The notes below the pieces were generated by a model that saw nothing but the letters and a program-made list of their open reading frames with translations, searched no databases and was not told where the DNA came from. Both the position numbers and the translations under genes were made by a program. Below are positions 8,170-16,885 of a DNA stretch of 39,904 nucleotides, piece by piece; the stretch's first letter is position 1, and each line of letters begins with the position of its first letter. The DNA comes from Thermodesulfovibrio sp. (GTDB lineage Bacteria; Nitrospirota; Thermodesulfovibrionia; Thermodesulfovibrionales; UBA6898): NCBI GenBank assembly GCA_013824615.1, contig PNOC01000031.1, positions 1 through 39,904 of the forward strand. Reading direction: 5' to 3'.

Positions 8170-9453
8170 TTATTCAATGGTCAAATCGGTAAAAAGTTGA
8201 TAAACACCAACTTCATTGTCGATATTTTGCTCGACAAAAGATGATCGAAGAGGGTGTATTGGCCACAGCATGCTAGATATGGTCGCCGATTGGGCAGCAC
8301 CGATCAATTTACTGGCAAGCTTTATAATGGCTTGTGCATGCTCTTGTCCCGCCTTATCGCGCCTTAGCTGCGCAGCAGCATTAAGAAGATCGCCGCCCAC
8401 AATATAACCGTTGATGGTTTTCTTGTTGAGATAAGCACCCCCAACTTTTTGTAATATATGTGACAATTGCAATCTTACATCGTCCGACGCAGTGAGAGCA
8501 GTTACGCGTGCTTTATCTCTAAGTTTTATCCAGAACATGTCCCCCTCAACCTTTGCCAATGCACTCAAAGCGATCAATGAAGGATCACCGCTATCAAACA
8601 ATCCGATTGCAGCAAGATAATTATGGTAGAACTGCCTCCTTGGTGGACCAATATTCTCTTTTGATATTGCGGCCTCAAGACAATCTATGTCTTTCCGACT
8701 AAAGTTCTTATTTGAAACACCCTCATCCAAGACCAGACGAAGCTCATATCGCATGTCCAGGGGGTACTCTCTCGACAGCTTTTTTAGAATATCAATTCGA
8801 AGGCGCCGAGCTTCACGTACAAGATCAATAATTATCTTGTCATGCCCCGCTTCTCTATCGATTAAATCATCTAAAAAGGAAAGATAAATAAGCCTTAACT
8901 CTGAGGGAGTTTGGTCGTTTGATTCCGATCTGACCAAATTTATTAAGGCTTCTGGAGCAAGCGATTGTGGATTGGTTATCATCGCAACAGCCGCTGACTT
9001 AGTTGCTGTTTGTCCAACCAGACTGTTAAGGTCGGACTCCCATTCGGCAAAAGTTTCAGCAATGGCCAAGCGAGGAGATCCTGCCATTTTCCAGGCCATT
9101 GCAAGTGCAACCAGCCAATCCTCCTTAGGATTATCGTGCCGTCGCCCTATAAGCTGAGCAAGAACTTGACCATCGGACGAATTGTTCTTTTTATTAAGAA
9201 GATTTACAAAATGCCTTGCAGCCTCAAGCTTCCCATCAACCAGTTCTGCACATACTCGAACAAATAGTCCTTCATATGTATTGCCAACGCCTTCTGTATA
9301 AAATCGCGCTTTCTTGATATCCCCCCTGACCAGCGAGAGATAGGCTGCTTTAGCGTTTGGCCTTTTAAGTTCGTTCTTTGTGCATGAACAACAATAGACC
9401 ATAAGTACCACTGCGACAGTCATTAAAAGCAGTTTCTGCATGTAAACTGCCAT
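8170..9453 (-). CDS. Putative lipoprotein of unknown function
   Basis: This 427-residue protein starts at the ATG at 9453, with AAAGGA about eight bases upstream. The N terminus is a lipoprotein signal (LLLMTVAVVLMVYCCSC), so it should be lipidated and membrane-anchored. The rest is mostly helical with repeated Ala/Leu-rich segments (AAYLSLVRGDIKKARF, LEAARHFVNLL), reminiscent of TPR-like folds. No enzyme motif is seen. It is 79 bases downstream of the Rhs gene on the same strand, the position where Rhs toxins often carry a partner or immunity gene. A role as the Rhs partner is speculative, since typical immunity proteins are cytoplasmic. Confidence 0.55.
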   Translation of the reverse strand: MAVYMQKLLLMTVAVVLMVYCCSCTKNELKRPNAKAAYLSLVRGDIKKARFYTEGVGNTYEGLFVRVCAELVDGKLEAARHFVNLLNKKNNSSDGQVLAQLIGRRHDNPKEDWLVALAMAWKMAGSPRLAIAETFAEWESDLNSLVGQTATKSAAVAMITNPQSLAPEALINLVRSESNDQTPSELRLIYLSFLDDLIDREAGHDKIIIDLVREARRLRIDILKKLSREYPLDMRYELRLVLDEGVSNKNFSRKDIDCLEAAISKENIGPPRRQFYHNYLAAIGLFDSGDPSLIALSALAKVEGDMFWIKLRDKARVTALTASDDVRLQLSHILQKVGGAYLNKKTINGYIVGGDLLNAAAQLRRDKAGQEHAQAIIKLASKLIGAAQSATISSMLWPIHPLRSSFVEQNIDNEVGVYQLFTDLTIE

Positions 9454-9532
9454 ATTAATTCCTTTCATGTCTTGTGTAAACCAGAGACTTCCTACACCAG
9501 GAATTCAAACCACTGCAAATATACACTTTCAC

Positions 9533-12500
9533 TTACTTTGGAGCACAGAATACTCCCAAACAGCTGGTGTACATGTTGTTTTGTGCCATATATGGATATA
9601 GCTTTGACACAGCAGAACAACACTGACTACATCTATTTGCAATCCCTTGGCCTCGAGATCTCACTGTCCCCATAAATCTTTCAACATTGCGACATTCGTA
9701 ACATGCCATCCCCCTTTTTCTCCAATCATTAATTTCCTTAAGCCACTCCATTGGCGTCTGTGGAGCTAAACCAAGAGGATCGTTTCTATTCGTTGGATTG
9801 TTTTCGACATAAACATATAAATTAGTTCCTCCAATCAACCCGATAGGATCCTCACTAATAAACCGCTGCAGTTCCGGACTGTAATACCGCGCCCGATAAA
9901 AATACAACCCCGTCCCATCATTTTCTCGCCCCGTATATTGGAACGGATTATCGGACATCTCACCGGAAGGAGCAACCTGGCCGAATGCATCGTATGCATA
10001 GCTCGTTACCATCTGGCCACTCTCGTTTGAAAGTCCGATGATGCTGCCGAGGGCATCGGCATGGTAATACCTCACCACGTTTATTGCAAGCTCAACCCTC
10101 GCCAGCGGCTCGTCGATATTGAGGGTGCGGATATAACTTACGGTAGGCACACCGTTTTCGATCGCCTGCAAGATATCTTCCCCATCATAAAGATACGGAA
10201 TTGTCCTGCCGTTGATCGCTTTCTCTATCCGCCTCCCAAGGGCATCATATCTGAAACTCGCAGTCAGTGATGTGCAGTCCGGCCTATACCCAGAGATGCC
10301 AGTCAGCCGATTTCTCACATCCCACGAATACGTTGTCGTCCCGCAGGTATTTGCAGACGATGTCATATTTCCGTTGAGGTCGTAGACAATATTTTGCGAA
10401 TTGAAGGTCAACATCCGGTTTGCCGCGTCATGAGCTGTGCTCGCAACCTCGCCCGGCTTTGGAAGGCTGACGCCCTGCCGGTCCATGCTTGTCCTGTCAC
10501 CTGTCTGGTCGTAGGTGTAGGAGAGAGATTCAAGCACCTGACTTGCCGGGTCCTTGTGCTGCAGGTTCAGCAGGTGACTTCCATTGTCGTAACTATAGTT
10601 TGTTGTAGCACCATTGGGGTATGTCGTTGCCGATCGTCTCCCGAGGCTGTCATAAACTATCCCAAAATGTGCAGAAGCCCCATTGATAACCGTGTCCATG
10701 CCGTTCAAGCGGCCACCCGTATCATACCCATAGCTCACCGCAGGCTGACCGGCAACCGTCATTCCGGTCCTCCGCCCAATCGCATCGTATGTATAAGAAA
10801 CACTTCCAATAGGTGTCGTCTCGCTGGCAACCTTATCCGGAACCATGGTGCATCCTCCTCCACAGCCTGTACCGGTATATGTGTAGGCTATGGTCCCTGA
10901 AACGCTGTCAGTAATCAAAAGTATCTTTCCTGTTGCGTCATACAAGTATGTTGTATAACTTCCATCCGCATAGTCAATTCTGGTAACCCTGTTCATCAAA
11001 TCATGCGTGTATGCCGTTACCTGGCCCTTTCGATCAATCATCGAGACAAGATTATCACTCGTATCGTAGACATACGTCTCGATATTCCCCAACTGGTCGG
11101 TCATCTTTACAAGCCTGTTCCTGTTGTCATACTCATATCTTATAATCTGCCCCTTCGCATCCGTCACCTGACTGAGTTTACCGCTGAGATCATAATTATA
11201 ACTTGTCACATGCCCCAACTGATCAGTAGTGGTCAAAAGACTTCCCATCGCATCATAGGTGTTTGCAGTGCTATTGCCCTTGGCATCAGTGGAAGTGATT
11301 AGCCGGCCGAGACTGTCGCAGGTCATCACCGATGAGTTCCCCAGAGGGTCTGTCATCCTGGTTAGATTGCCCATCAGGTCGTATTCCATAGTTGTAATAT
11401 TTCCGGCTGCATCCGTCACTGTCAGCGGCTTGCCAAGGGAATGATACGTGAAGGTTGTAGTCTTGTTATCGGGTGATATCTGGGAGAAAAGATTGCCGTT
11501 GATATCATAGGTCATCCGGGTAATATTCCCCATGGCATCGGTGATCTTCGTAATCTTATTGAATACATCTTCATATTCATATGCAGTCGTATTGCCTATG
11601 CTGTCGGTTTTTGTGAGAAGTCGGCCTTTGGCATCATAGGTGTAAGCCGTAATTCTGCCGAGGGCATCGGTGACCGACAATAGCCTGTTCGTTACCGGTT
11701 CCCTTTCATAGGAAGTAGTACCATCAGGATTGGTTACCGCAGTGATATAGAATGAGTTATTGAAAGACCAGGTTGTCGTCGCCCCGTTGGGTGCGGTCAT
11801 ACTGGTCTGGGGGATGCCTCCGGCACCGAAGGTGTAGGAGAAAGTAACCACTCCGCCATCTGCATGAGTCTGTCTGATGACGCGACTGTCAGAATCATAT
11901 TCGTTTAACACCTCTCGTACACCCTTTTCATTTATGACCTCAGACATCCTTCCCGCGGAATCGTAGTTGTACTGGATAGAGCTTCCGTCGGGATTGGAAA
12001 CGGTTTTGAGCCGCGGATATATGCTTAAAGGATCTGTTTCATATCCATAGCCTACCGTTCTTCCCGAGGAATCTGTTATCAAATCTGTGCGATAGAAATT
12101 CCCGGTCCAGGTCTGGTTGAAGGTCACGAACCGGCCTTCCTGATTGGTGATCTTTTTCAGATATCCGCCCTCAGAGGAAGGCCGCCGCTCGATTGATAAT
12201 TGATTTCCCTTCCCGTCTGAGATTTGGATCAGTCTTCCGTCTTGGTCAAAGGTGTATATTGATCCGTCGTCCATCTTCAACGTCTTTGAATTATCCGCAT
12301 TAAGTGTTGCTACCGCACCGCCAATGGCCGGATCGACAGTATTCTTGTAGGTTCCTCCTGAATATCTGAAGAACGAGTACTGATAATTCCCGGGTTTAAT
12401 CAGAAGCATTGAATTCTGGGCGCTTTGCAGCCACCAGTCGTATTCGAAATACGTGGACATTCCGAAGGCGCCGAGATTCGCAGTTCCGGCACTGTAGGAC

Positions 12501-13273
12501 ATCGAGGCGTTTATCGGAATTACACCGGGAACGGAAAGAATCTGCCTGGAATAAATAAAATGTCCTGTGGCCAGATTCACCGAGGCTCCCGCCGTACTGC
12601 TGACCGATGCACTGCTGTTGCCTCTTCCTGAAGCACTGCCACCACCCGCAGGCTGGGCGCTGTTTCCACCTCCGGCGGAACCGCCTATACCAAAGACCCC
12701 GCCATTTCCTCCGCCTGGAGTACCAGCGCCACTTCCAGCAGCACCTCCACCGCTGGGAGAACCGCAACAGGCGTTTCCGCAGCCACCGGCACCTCCGCTC
12801 GGAGCACCTCCGGAGGCAGAAGCAGTAGGCGGCCCTCCATATACCGGGTGTGTGATGTTCGTGCCGGGGCAGATCCACGTGCTTTTTTTGCTCCAAAATA
12901 TACAGCAATCAGTACATTGGGCAGCATACTCTGAAACCCATCCGGACGGAGGCTCGTGTTCTAATGCGCATTGGGGGTTTCCATATGCATCGCAGTTATC
13001 AGTCGGCTGGCAGTCGCTATACGTGTAGCAGCCAGTTCCCCAGTGAATCTCATATCTCGACTCTCCGACTGTGGCTATCCCCCAGTACCTGGAATCCCTA
13101 CTGGGAGCACCGATGTCCCCACCGCAGCTTCCGTCAATTACTTCGTGTCCCCCCGGAGTTCCCCAATCACATGGGTAATCTGCAAAAGCAAGTCCACAAA
13201 AAAATAGAGACAACAGAATCGTTAGAGAAGAAAGGATATACATCAGATTGCGTTTATGATTTGTCGAAACCAC
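9533..13273 (-). CDS. Rhs/YD-repeat secreted protein with Cys-rich C-terminal tip
   Basis: This 1246-residue protein starts with GTG at 13273, preceded by a G-rich site; an ATG ten codons later is also possible. A Sec signal peptide (LTILLSLFFCGLAFA) is followed by about 130 Cys-rich residues, then a Gly/Ser/Ala-rich linker near residues 150-225. About 900 residues of YD repeats follow, which form the hollow shell of Rhs/Tc proteins (examples: YTYDAKGRLLTKTD, MTYDINGNLFSQI). The core ends in the standard RYYSPELQRFISEDPIG and NDPLGL boundary. Beyond it lie 77 variable residues with seven Cys. In Rhs systems this tip is often a toxin; this one matches no toxin I recognise. Confidence 0.88.
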   Translation of the reverse strand: MVSTNHKRNLMYILSSLTILLSLFFCGLAFADYPCDWGTPGGHEVIDGSCGGDIGAPSRDSRYWGIATVGESRYEIHWGTGCYTYSDCQPTDNCDAYGNPQCALEHEPPSGWVSEYAAQCTDCCIFWSKKSTWICPGTNITHPVYGGPPTASASGGAPSGGAGGCGNACCGSPSGGGAAGSGAGTPGGGNGGVFGIGGSAGGGNSAQPAGGGSASGRGNSSASVSSTAGASVNLATGHFIYSRQILSVPGVIPINASMSYSAGTANLGAFGMSTYFEYDWWLQSAQNSMLLIKPGNYQYSFFRYSGGTYKNTVDPAIGGAVATLNADNSKTLKMDDGSIYTFDQDGRLIQISDGKGNQLSIERRPSSEGGYLKKITNQEGRFVTFNQTWTGNFYRTDLITDSSGRTVGYGYETDPLSIYPRLKTVSNPDGSSIQYNYDSAGRMSEVINEKGVREVLNEYDSDSRVIRQTHADGGVVTFSYTFGAGGIPQTSMTAPNGATTTWSFNNSFYITAVTNPDGTTSYEREPVTNRLLSVTDALGRITAYTYDAKGRLLTKTDSIGNTTAYEYEDVFNKITKITDAMGNITRMTYDINGNLFSQISPDNKTTTFTYHSLGKPLTVTDAAGNITTMEYDLMGNLTRMTDPLGNSSVMTCDSLGRLITSTDAKGNSTANTYDAMGSLLTTTDQLGHVTSYNYDLSGKLSQVTDAKGQIIRYEYDNRNRLVKMTDQLGNIETYVYDTSDNLVSMIDRKGQVTAYTHDLMNRVTRIDYADGSYTTYLYDATGKILLITDSVSGTIAYTYTGTGCGGGCTMVPDKVASETTPIGSVSYTYDAIGRRTGMTVAGQPAVSYGYDTGGRLNGMDTVINGASAHFGIVYDSLGRRSATTYPNGATTNYSYDNGSHLLNLQHKDPASQVLESLSYTYDQTGDRTSMDRQGVSLPKPGEVASTAHDAANRMLTFNSQNIVYDLNGNMTSSANTCGTTTYSWDVRNRLTGISGYRPDCTSLTASFRYDALGRRIEKAINGRTIPYLYDGEDILQAIENGVPTVSYIRTLNIDEPLARVELAINVVRYYHADALGSIIGLSNESGQMVTSYAYDAFGQVAPSGEMSDNPFQYTGRENDGTGLYFYRARYYSPELQRFISEDPIGLIGGTNLYVYVENNPTNRNDPLGLAPQTPMEWLKEINDWRKRGMACYECRNVERFMGTVRSRGQGIANRCSQCCSAVSKLYPYMAQNNMYTSCLGVFCAPK

Positions 13274-13991
13274 TTGTGATCCCCCCGTTTGTGCACAATT
13301 ATTCCCCTTCTGTAAACTTATTATAGGAAACCTTCATCATTATACAGCTCCCTGTTGCCCCATCATGAATGATGCCGATATTTTTATCAGAAACCAGAAC
13401 GATTAGTCAATGAAAAAATATATTGAGTAGAAGAAGCAAAACTTTTCGGTTGATGTCTTGGTCTGTCGCCTATAGGGAGTATATGTTAACCAGATCGACG
13501 CATAAAATCTGTTCGTTATTTCCCGTACTTTGAAAGCGAGAACAATTTTTTTGTTTGTACTGTGCACACAGTTGCTACAATCGGAACCTGTTGACTCCAG
13601 GAAGAAATCGCGGGTTATGTTTCGGGGAAAAGTTTTGCTCTTGAGCTCCGCCGTTATACCGGGTTCCCCTTCGAAAATCTTAGGGCTGCGACCGAGTTCG
13701 CGCGTTAAGAATTTGGGACTGTCTGAGTCCCCCGTATAGAGTCCAAGATTTCGGGGGGGGCGAGTTTCCCAAATTCAGCGCGGACGACCAAACAGACCGT
13801 TAAGAGATTTTCGCGGGGTGCGTTCTTTGGGTCACCTTTCTTGCGCATTCACGAAAGGTGACTGGGGCATGGGGTGAAACCCCATTATCGATAAATTCTT
13901 CCGCTCTGGCTTGCCGTCTCCTCGTGAATCACGAACACTCAATCAGATCGACTATAATAAAAAGATCATGCAGGAAAGAGGAGGTCTCTAA
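13274..13991. other. Gene-poor spacer with repeat copy D
   Basis: Between the divergent Rhs and methyltransferase genes there is no supportable gene. The left 390 bases are AT-rich, probably including the Rhs promoter, but I see no clear signal. Repeat copy D lies at 13666-13885. A good ribosome binding site for the methyltransferase is at its right end. Confidence 0.55.
13666..13885 (-). repeat. Structured dispersed repeat, copy D
   Basis: Same orientation as copy B: CCCCTTCGAAAATCTT at the left and the GGGGTGAAACCCCAT hairpin at the right, with the GAATTTGGGACTGTCTGAGTCCCC arm between. It is a little longer because about 15 bases are inserted after AGTCCCC. Together with copy C it brackets the secreted-protein and Rhs cluster in inverted orientation. 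Confidence 0.85.
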
Positions 13992-14954
13992 ATGGTACCT
14001 GAAGATCTGTCAGGACTGAGAAATTTATATTCGGGGTTTATGGCGTCCAGGGTGGTGCTGACGGCAAACAACTTTGGCATTTTTGATTGCCTGAAGAAGG
14101 CTGTTACAGCCCCGGCCGTGGCAAAAAAGTTGAAGATAGATCAACGGGCAACAGGAATTTTACTGGATGCACTTGCCGGGTTGGGTCTGACGAGCAAGAC
14201 AAAAGACGGACGATACAAAAATACACCTGTAAGCACCCGATACCTTGTCAAGGGTTCACCCCTCTACCAGGGAGACATCATCAGGCACGCCTCATCGATG
14301 TGGGATAGATTCGCCACTCTGGACAACGTCGTAAAAACCGGAGTCCCTGCCCCTCGCAGCGGTGATCATGAGGCCTTTATCCTGGGTATGCATAATCTGA
14401 CCGTACTCCGCACAGAGGCGCTCATCAAGGCAATAGGAATTAAGGGTGTTAAGACCATGCTCGACCTCGGCGGCGGCCCTGGCACAAATGCCATTGCGAT
14501 GGCAAAAGAAGGTATCAAGGCAACCATATTCGACCGTCAGCCAACGATTGCGATCGCAAAGAAGGTCGCCCGGCGTGAGGGGGCAAAGGGCCTTCATTTC
14601 CTTGCCGGAGATTTTCAGCAGGACGATATCGGCTCGGGATACGATCTCATCCTGCTCAGCCAGATCTTCCATGCATATTCTTCTGAGGAGAATGTAGCCC
14701 TCCTGAACAAGTGCAAGAAAGCACTTAATCCCTTCGGCAGGGTTGTAGTCCAGGAATTCCCTATCAACGATGAATTGACCTCTCCTGCCAGAAGTGCTGT
14801 TTTCTCGATCAATATGCTGGTCGGCACAAAAAGCGGCCGCTGCTACTCACCCCGTGAGATGAAGCAGTGGCTTGCAAGTACGGGATTCGGCAGTATACGC
14901 GTCAAGAACCTCGAGGAGACGGTAATGGTCGAAGGAAGAGTGAAAGCCGGATAG
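13992..14954 (+). CDS. SAM-dependent O-methyltransferase family protein
   Basis: This 320-residue protein has the architecture of family-2 O-methyltransferases. Residues 8-85 form a winged-helix dimerisation domain (FGIFDCLKKAVTAPAVAKKL, ATGILLDALAGLGL). Residues about 140-318 form the Rossmann SAM domain, with motif I LDLGGGPGT, the acidic ATIFDRQP strand and LAGDFQQDD. The start has a strong ribosome binding site (GAGGAGG). Related enzymes methylate hydroxyls of quinones, carotenoids or bacteriochlorophyll precursors; the substrate cannot be told here. It stands alone. Confidence 0.85.
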   Translation: MVPEDLSGLRNLYSGFMASRVVLTANNFGIFDCLKKAVTAPAVAKKLKIDQRATGILLDALAGLGLTSKTKDGRYKNTPVSTRYLVKGSPLYQGDIIRHASSMWDRFATLDNVVKTGVPAPRSGDHEAFILGMHNLTVLRTEALIKAIGIKGVKTMLDLGGGPGTNAIAMAKEGIKATIFDRQPTIAIAKKVARREGAKGLHFLAGDFQQDDIGSGYDLILLSQIFHAYSSEENVALLNKCKKALNPFGRVVVQEFPINDELTSPARSAVFSINMLVGTKSGRCYSPREMKQWLASTGFGSIRVKNLEETVMVEGRVKAG

Positions 14955-15059
14955 CCCGGCAGTCAACGGCAACCAGCCAGACATGGCCAGAGATGGTCAG
15001 AGATGGCCCCTGTTCCATCTTCCCTGATATGGGGGGAGGCAGCAACGGGGGTTCCATAC

Positions 15060-15087
15060 AAACATTGTATAGTCCTATACAATGTTT
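15060..15087. promoter_or_regulatory. Perfect 13-bp inverted repeat, operator-like
   Basis: The arms AAACATTGTATAG and CTATACAATGTTT are separated by only two bases. The spacer is too short for a good RNA hairpin loop, and no T-run follows directly, so a dimeric DNA-binding protein site is more likely than a terminator. It lies 106 bases after the methyltransferase stop and 150 bases before the two-CW gene. The regulator is unknown. Confidence 0.5.
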
Positions 15088-15237
15088 TGCGAAACAATCG
15101 TATGCAATAAATGATCAGCAGGAAGAAATCTCTTTCATATCAGGGGAATCCAGACACAGTCCTTTATGGCACTTCTCTTGCAATCCATCTCAACGGGAAT
15201 AGTGATCCGATACGTTGGTCAAAGGGAGGAACAGGGA

Positions 15238-15444
15238 ATGCCGATGACAAACTGCTGGGATATGATAAAATGCGGGACAACAAAGACAACATCCTGTCCT
15301 GCAGCGCTTCAGAAAGCAGGAAGAAAGTGCTGGCTTGTCGCAGGCACCTTTTCCGGGGGACAAATCGCCTGCGATCACGCACTGAAACTCAAGTCCTGCA
15401 AAGAATGTGATTTCTATAAATCGGTAAAAACAGGCACCGCCTGA
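15238..15444 (+). CDS. Small two-CW domain cysteine protein
   Basis: This 68-residue protein starts at the ATG at 15238, with GGAGG about eight bases upstream; the longer frame from 15166 is not supported. It has the two-CW pattern: NCWDMIKCG near the start, CWLVAGTFSGG in the middle and CKECDFYK near the end, with seven Cys in total. Such small proteins occur in anaerobic Nitrospirota and Desulfobacterota, alone or fused to signalling domains, and probably bind a metal or Fe-S centre. The role is unknown. It converges with the flavoprotein gene at 15457. Confidence 0.75.
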   Translation: MPMTNCWDMIKCGTTKTTSCPAALQKAGRKCWLVAGTFSGGQIACDHALKLKSCKECDFYKSVKTGTA

Positions 15445-15456
15445 CCCCGAGATTAA

Positions 15457-16356
15457 CTACTGTTCCAGGAGCCTTTTTTTTAGCTCTATCGCAACAAGCG
15501 CACCCTCGCCGGCGGCTATAATCGCCTGATCATTTCCCGTCAGTGGCCCGACAATATAAAGCCCGTCGCAGGATGATTCAAAGTGTCTGTTCGTTGCAAA
15601 CTTAAAGTTGTCGGCATCTTTCTTGAGCTGGAGGCCGGCAAGAAAATCAGCATTAAGCTTGTACCCGAAATTTGACATAACGACTTCACATGCAATCGTT
15701 CCGCCATGCTCCATCTCGATACCTTCAAGCCTCTCTCTGCCGAAAAGCCTCTTTGGCCTGCCGGTTACAACGCGGATGCCGTTTTCAGCGAGTTCCTCGA
15801 TATATACCGGAGGAACGACAAGCGTATAAAGAATAAGAGAGAGATCCTCAGTATACATCTCCTTCATGGCAAGGGCAAGATGGACCGAATGCAGCGAATT
15901 CCCGATGACCACCAGCTTTTTTCCCCTTGTCCGATACCCGTCACAGTCGATACAGGTAAAAAAACTATCACCGAAAAACTTCGGGATATTTTCAATAGGC
16001 GGAAGATTCTCTGTGGCGCCGGATGAAACGATCACGAACTTCGACAGATATTCTTTCTCTCCGGCATATACAGAAAAATGTTCGTGTCTGACAACATTGG
16101 TTACCAACCCTTTTTCTATGGAAACATTAAAGCTCTTTGCCTGCTCCAGGCCAAGGGCTATAAGTTCTTTGCCTGAGATCGCCTTCTGCGTAAGGAAGTT
16201 TTCAATATGCCGTGCATGAGATGTCCTTCCTCCGCCGCGGTCTATCAGGAGAGCCTTGCGGTTATACCTGCCGAGGTAAATGGCGGCCTGGAGACCGCCA
16301 GGCCCCGCACCGATGATGATGCAGTCATAGATGGTATCTTCTGTCATAGTAGCCAT
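15457..16356 (-). CDS. Thioredoxin-reductase-like flavoprotein without clear NADPH motif
   Basis: This 299-residue protein has the FAD motif IIGAGPGGLQAA near residue 15 and the closing motif LYIVGPLTG near residue 265, as in low-molecular-weight thioredoxin reductases. A redox pair CIDC is present at residues 135-138, like CATC in TrxB. The second nucleotide motif, usually GGGNSA, is GNSLHS near residues 152-157, and the HRR segment that holds the NADPH phosphate is absent. This resembles ferredoxin-linked or deeply rooted thioredoxin reductases that do not use NADPH. Physiological donor and target are unknown. Two Met starts are close together; no clear ribosome binding site separates them. 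Confidence 0.75.
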   Translation of the reverse strand: MATMTEDTIYDCIIIGAGPGGLQAAIYLGRYNRKALLIDRGGGRTSHARHIENFLTQKAISGKELIALGLEQAKSFNVSIEKGLVTNVVRHEHFSVYAGEKEYLSKFVIVSSGATENLPPIENIPKFFGDSFFTCIDCDGYRTRGKKLVVIGNSLHSVHLALAMKEMYTEDLSLILYTLVVPPVYIEELAENGIRVVTGRPKRLFGRERLEGIEMEHGGTIACEVVMSNFGYKLNADFLAGLQLKKDADNFKFATNRHFESSCDGLYIVGPLTGNDQAIIAAGEGALVAIELKKRLLEQ

Positions 16357-16476
16357 ATTTAATATTAATGCATATATCCAGCTGATTCAAGCCGGATTCA
16401 AGTCGGATTCAGGGAGAGTTATCGCTATGGAAAAATCAGGAGAGCATTGCCACCTATGCCGGGCATAACTTCGACA

Positions 16477-16506
16477 TTGACGGAATCAATGAGAGTATGC
16501 TATTCT
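16477..16506 (+). promoter_or_regulatory. Candidate promoter of the cold-shock gene
   Basis: TTGACG at 16477-16482 and TATTCT at 16501-16506 are separated by 18 bp. It would give an untranslated leader of roughly 115 bases, typical in length for cold-shock mRNAs. Confidence 0.5.
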
Positions 16507-16540
16507 AAAGATAGAATTTTAGAGGTTTTTGCCGTTTATG

Positions 16541-16580
16541 AGGCTACAAAGACTTTTCAACTTTGTGGCCTTTATTTTTA
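16541..16580 (+). terminator. Terminator-like hairpin in the cold-shock leader
   Basis: AGGCTACAAAG pairs with CTTTGTGGCCT over eleven positions (one T-G wobble) around a nine-base loop, followed by TTATTTTTAG. It has the form of a Rho-independent terminator but lies inside the presumed leader of the cold-shock gene, so it may be an attenuator or a temperature-responsive element. Confidence 0.55.
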
Positions 16581-16627
16581 GTTGAGGCCTTCTGAGATTT
16601 CAGTTTATTGACAAAGGAGGTAGAAAA

Positions 16628-16828
16628 ATGACGAACGGAACAGTTAAGTGGTTCAATGACGCAAAGGGTTTTGGCTTTATTACGAGCGAAGACGGCGGAG
16701 ATGTTTTTGTCCACCACACATCCATCCAGGGCAACGGGTTTAAATCCCTTGCTGAAGGTGACTCAGTCAGCTTTGATACTGAAAAGGGACCGAAGGGTCC
16801 CAAAGCAATCAACGTAGCAAAGCTTTAG
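16628..16828 (+). CDS. cspA: Cold-shock protein, CspA family
   Basis: This 66-residue protein is a single cold-shock domain of normal length. It carries both nucleic-acid-binding motifs: KGFGFIT (RNP1) and DVFVHHTSI (RNP2), plus the opening [11 protein letters not shown]. These small beta-barrel proteins bind single-stranded RNA and DNA and melt RNA structures, often in the cold. AAAGGAGG lies just upstream of the start. Its leader has a promoter and a hairpin described separately, and a terminator follows. Which of several Csp paralogues this is cannot be decided. Confidence 0.95.
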   Translation: MTNGTVKWFNDAKGFGFITSEDGGDVFVHHTSIQGNGFKSLAEGDSVSFDTEKGPKGPKAINVAKL

Positions 16829-16840
16829 TCAGCAGACACT

Positions 16841-16878
16841 ATCCCCCTGCTGCGAAAGCACAGGGGGATTTTTTTTGG
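16841..16878 (+). terminator. Rho-independent terminator of the cold-shock gene
   Basis: ATCCCCCTG-C-TGC and GCACAGGGGGAT form a strong stem with one bulged C and a GAAA loop, followed by a run of eight T. Confidence 0.9.
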
Positions 16879-16885
16879 GGGTATC

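Noticed and set aside
12567-13028. Proline-rich plus-strand frame
   Set aside because: It is the complement of the Gly-rich linker of the Rhs gene and shows no start signal or domain.
9533-13273. Tandem DNA repeat or CRISPR array in the Rhs region
   Set aside because: Periodicity comes from YD protein repeats; DNA units are diverged and there are no equal-length direct repeats with unique spacers. No CRISPR array was seen anywhere in the window.
15166-15237. Longer start of the two-CW protein
   Set aside because: The ATG at 15238 has a good ribosome binding site and opens directly with the family motif.
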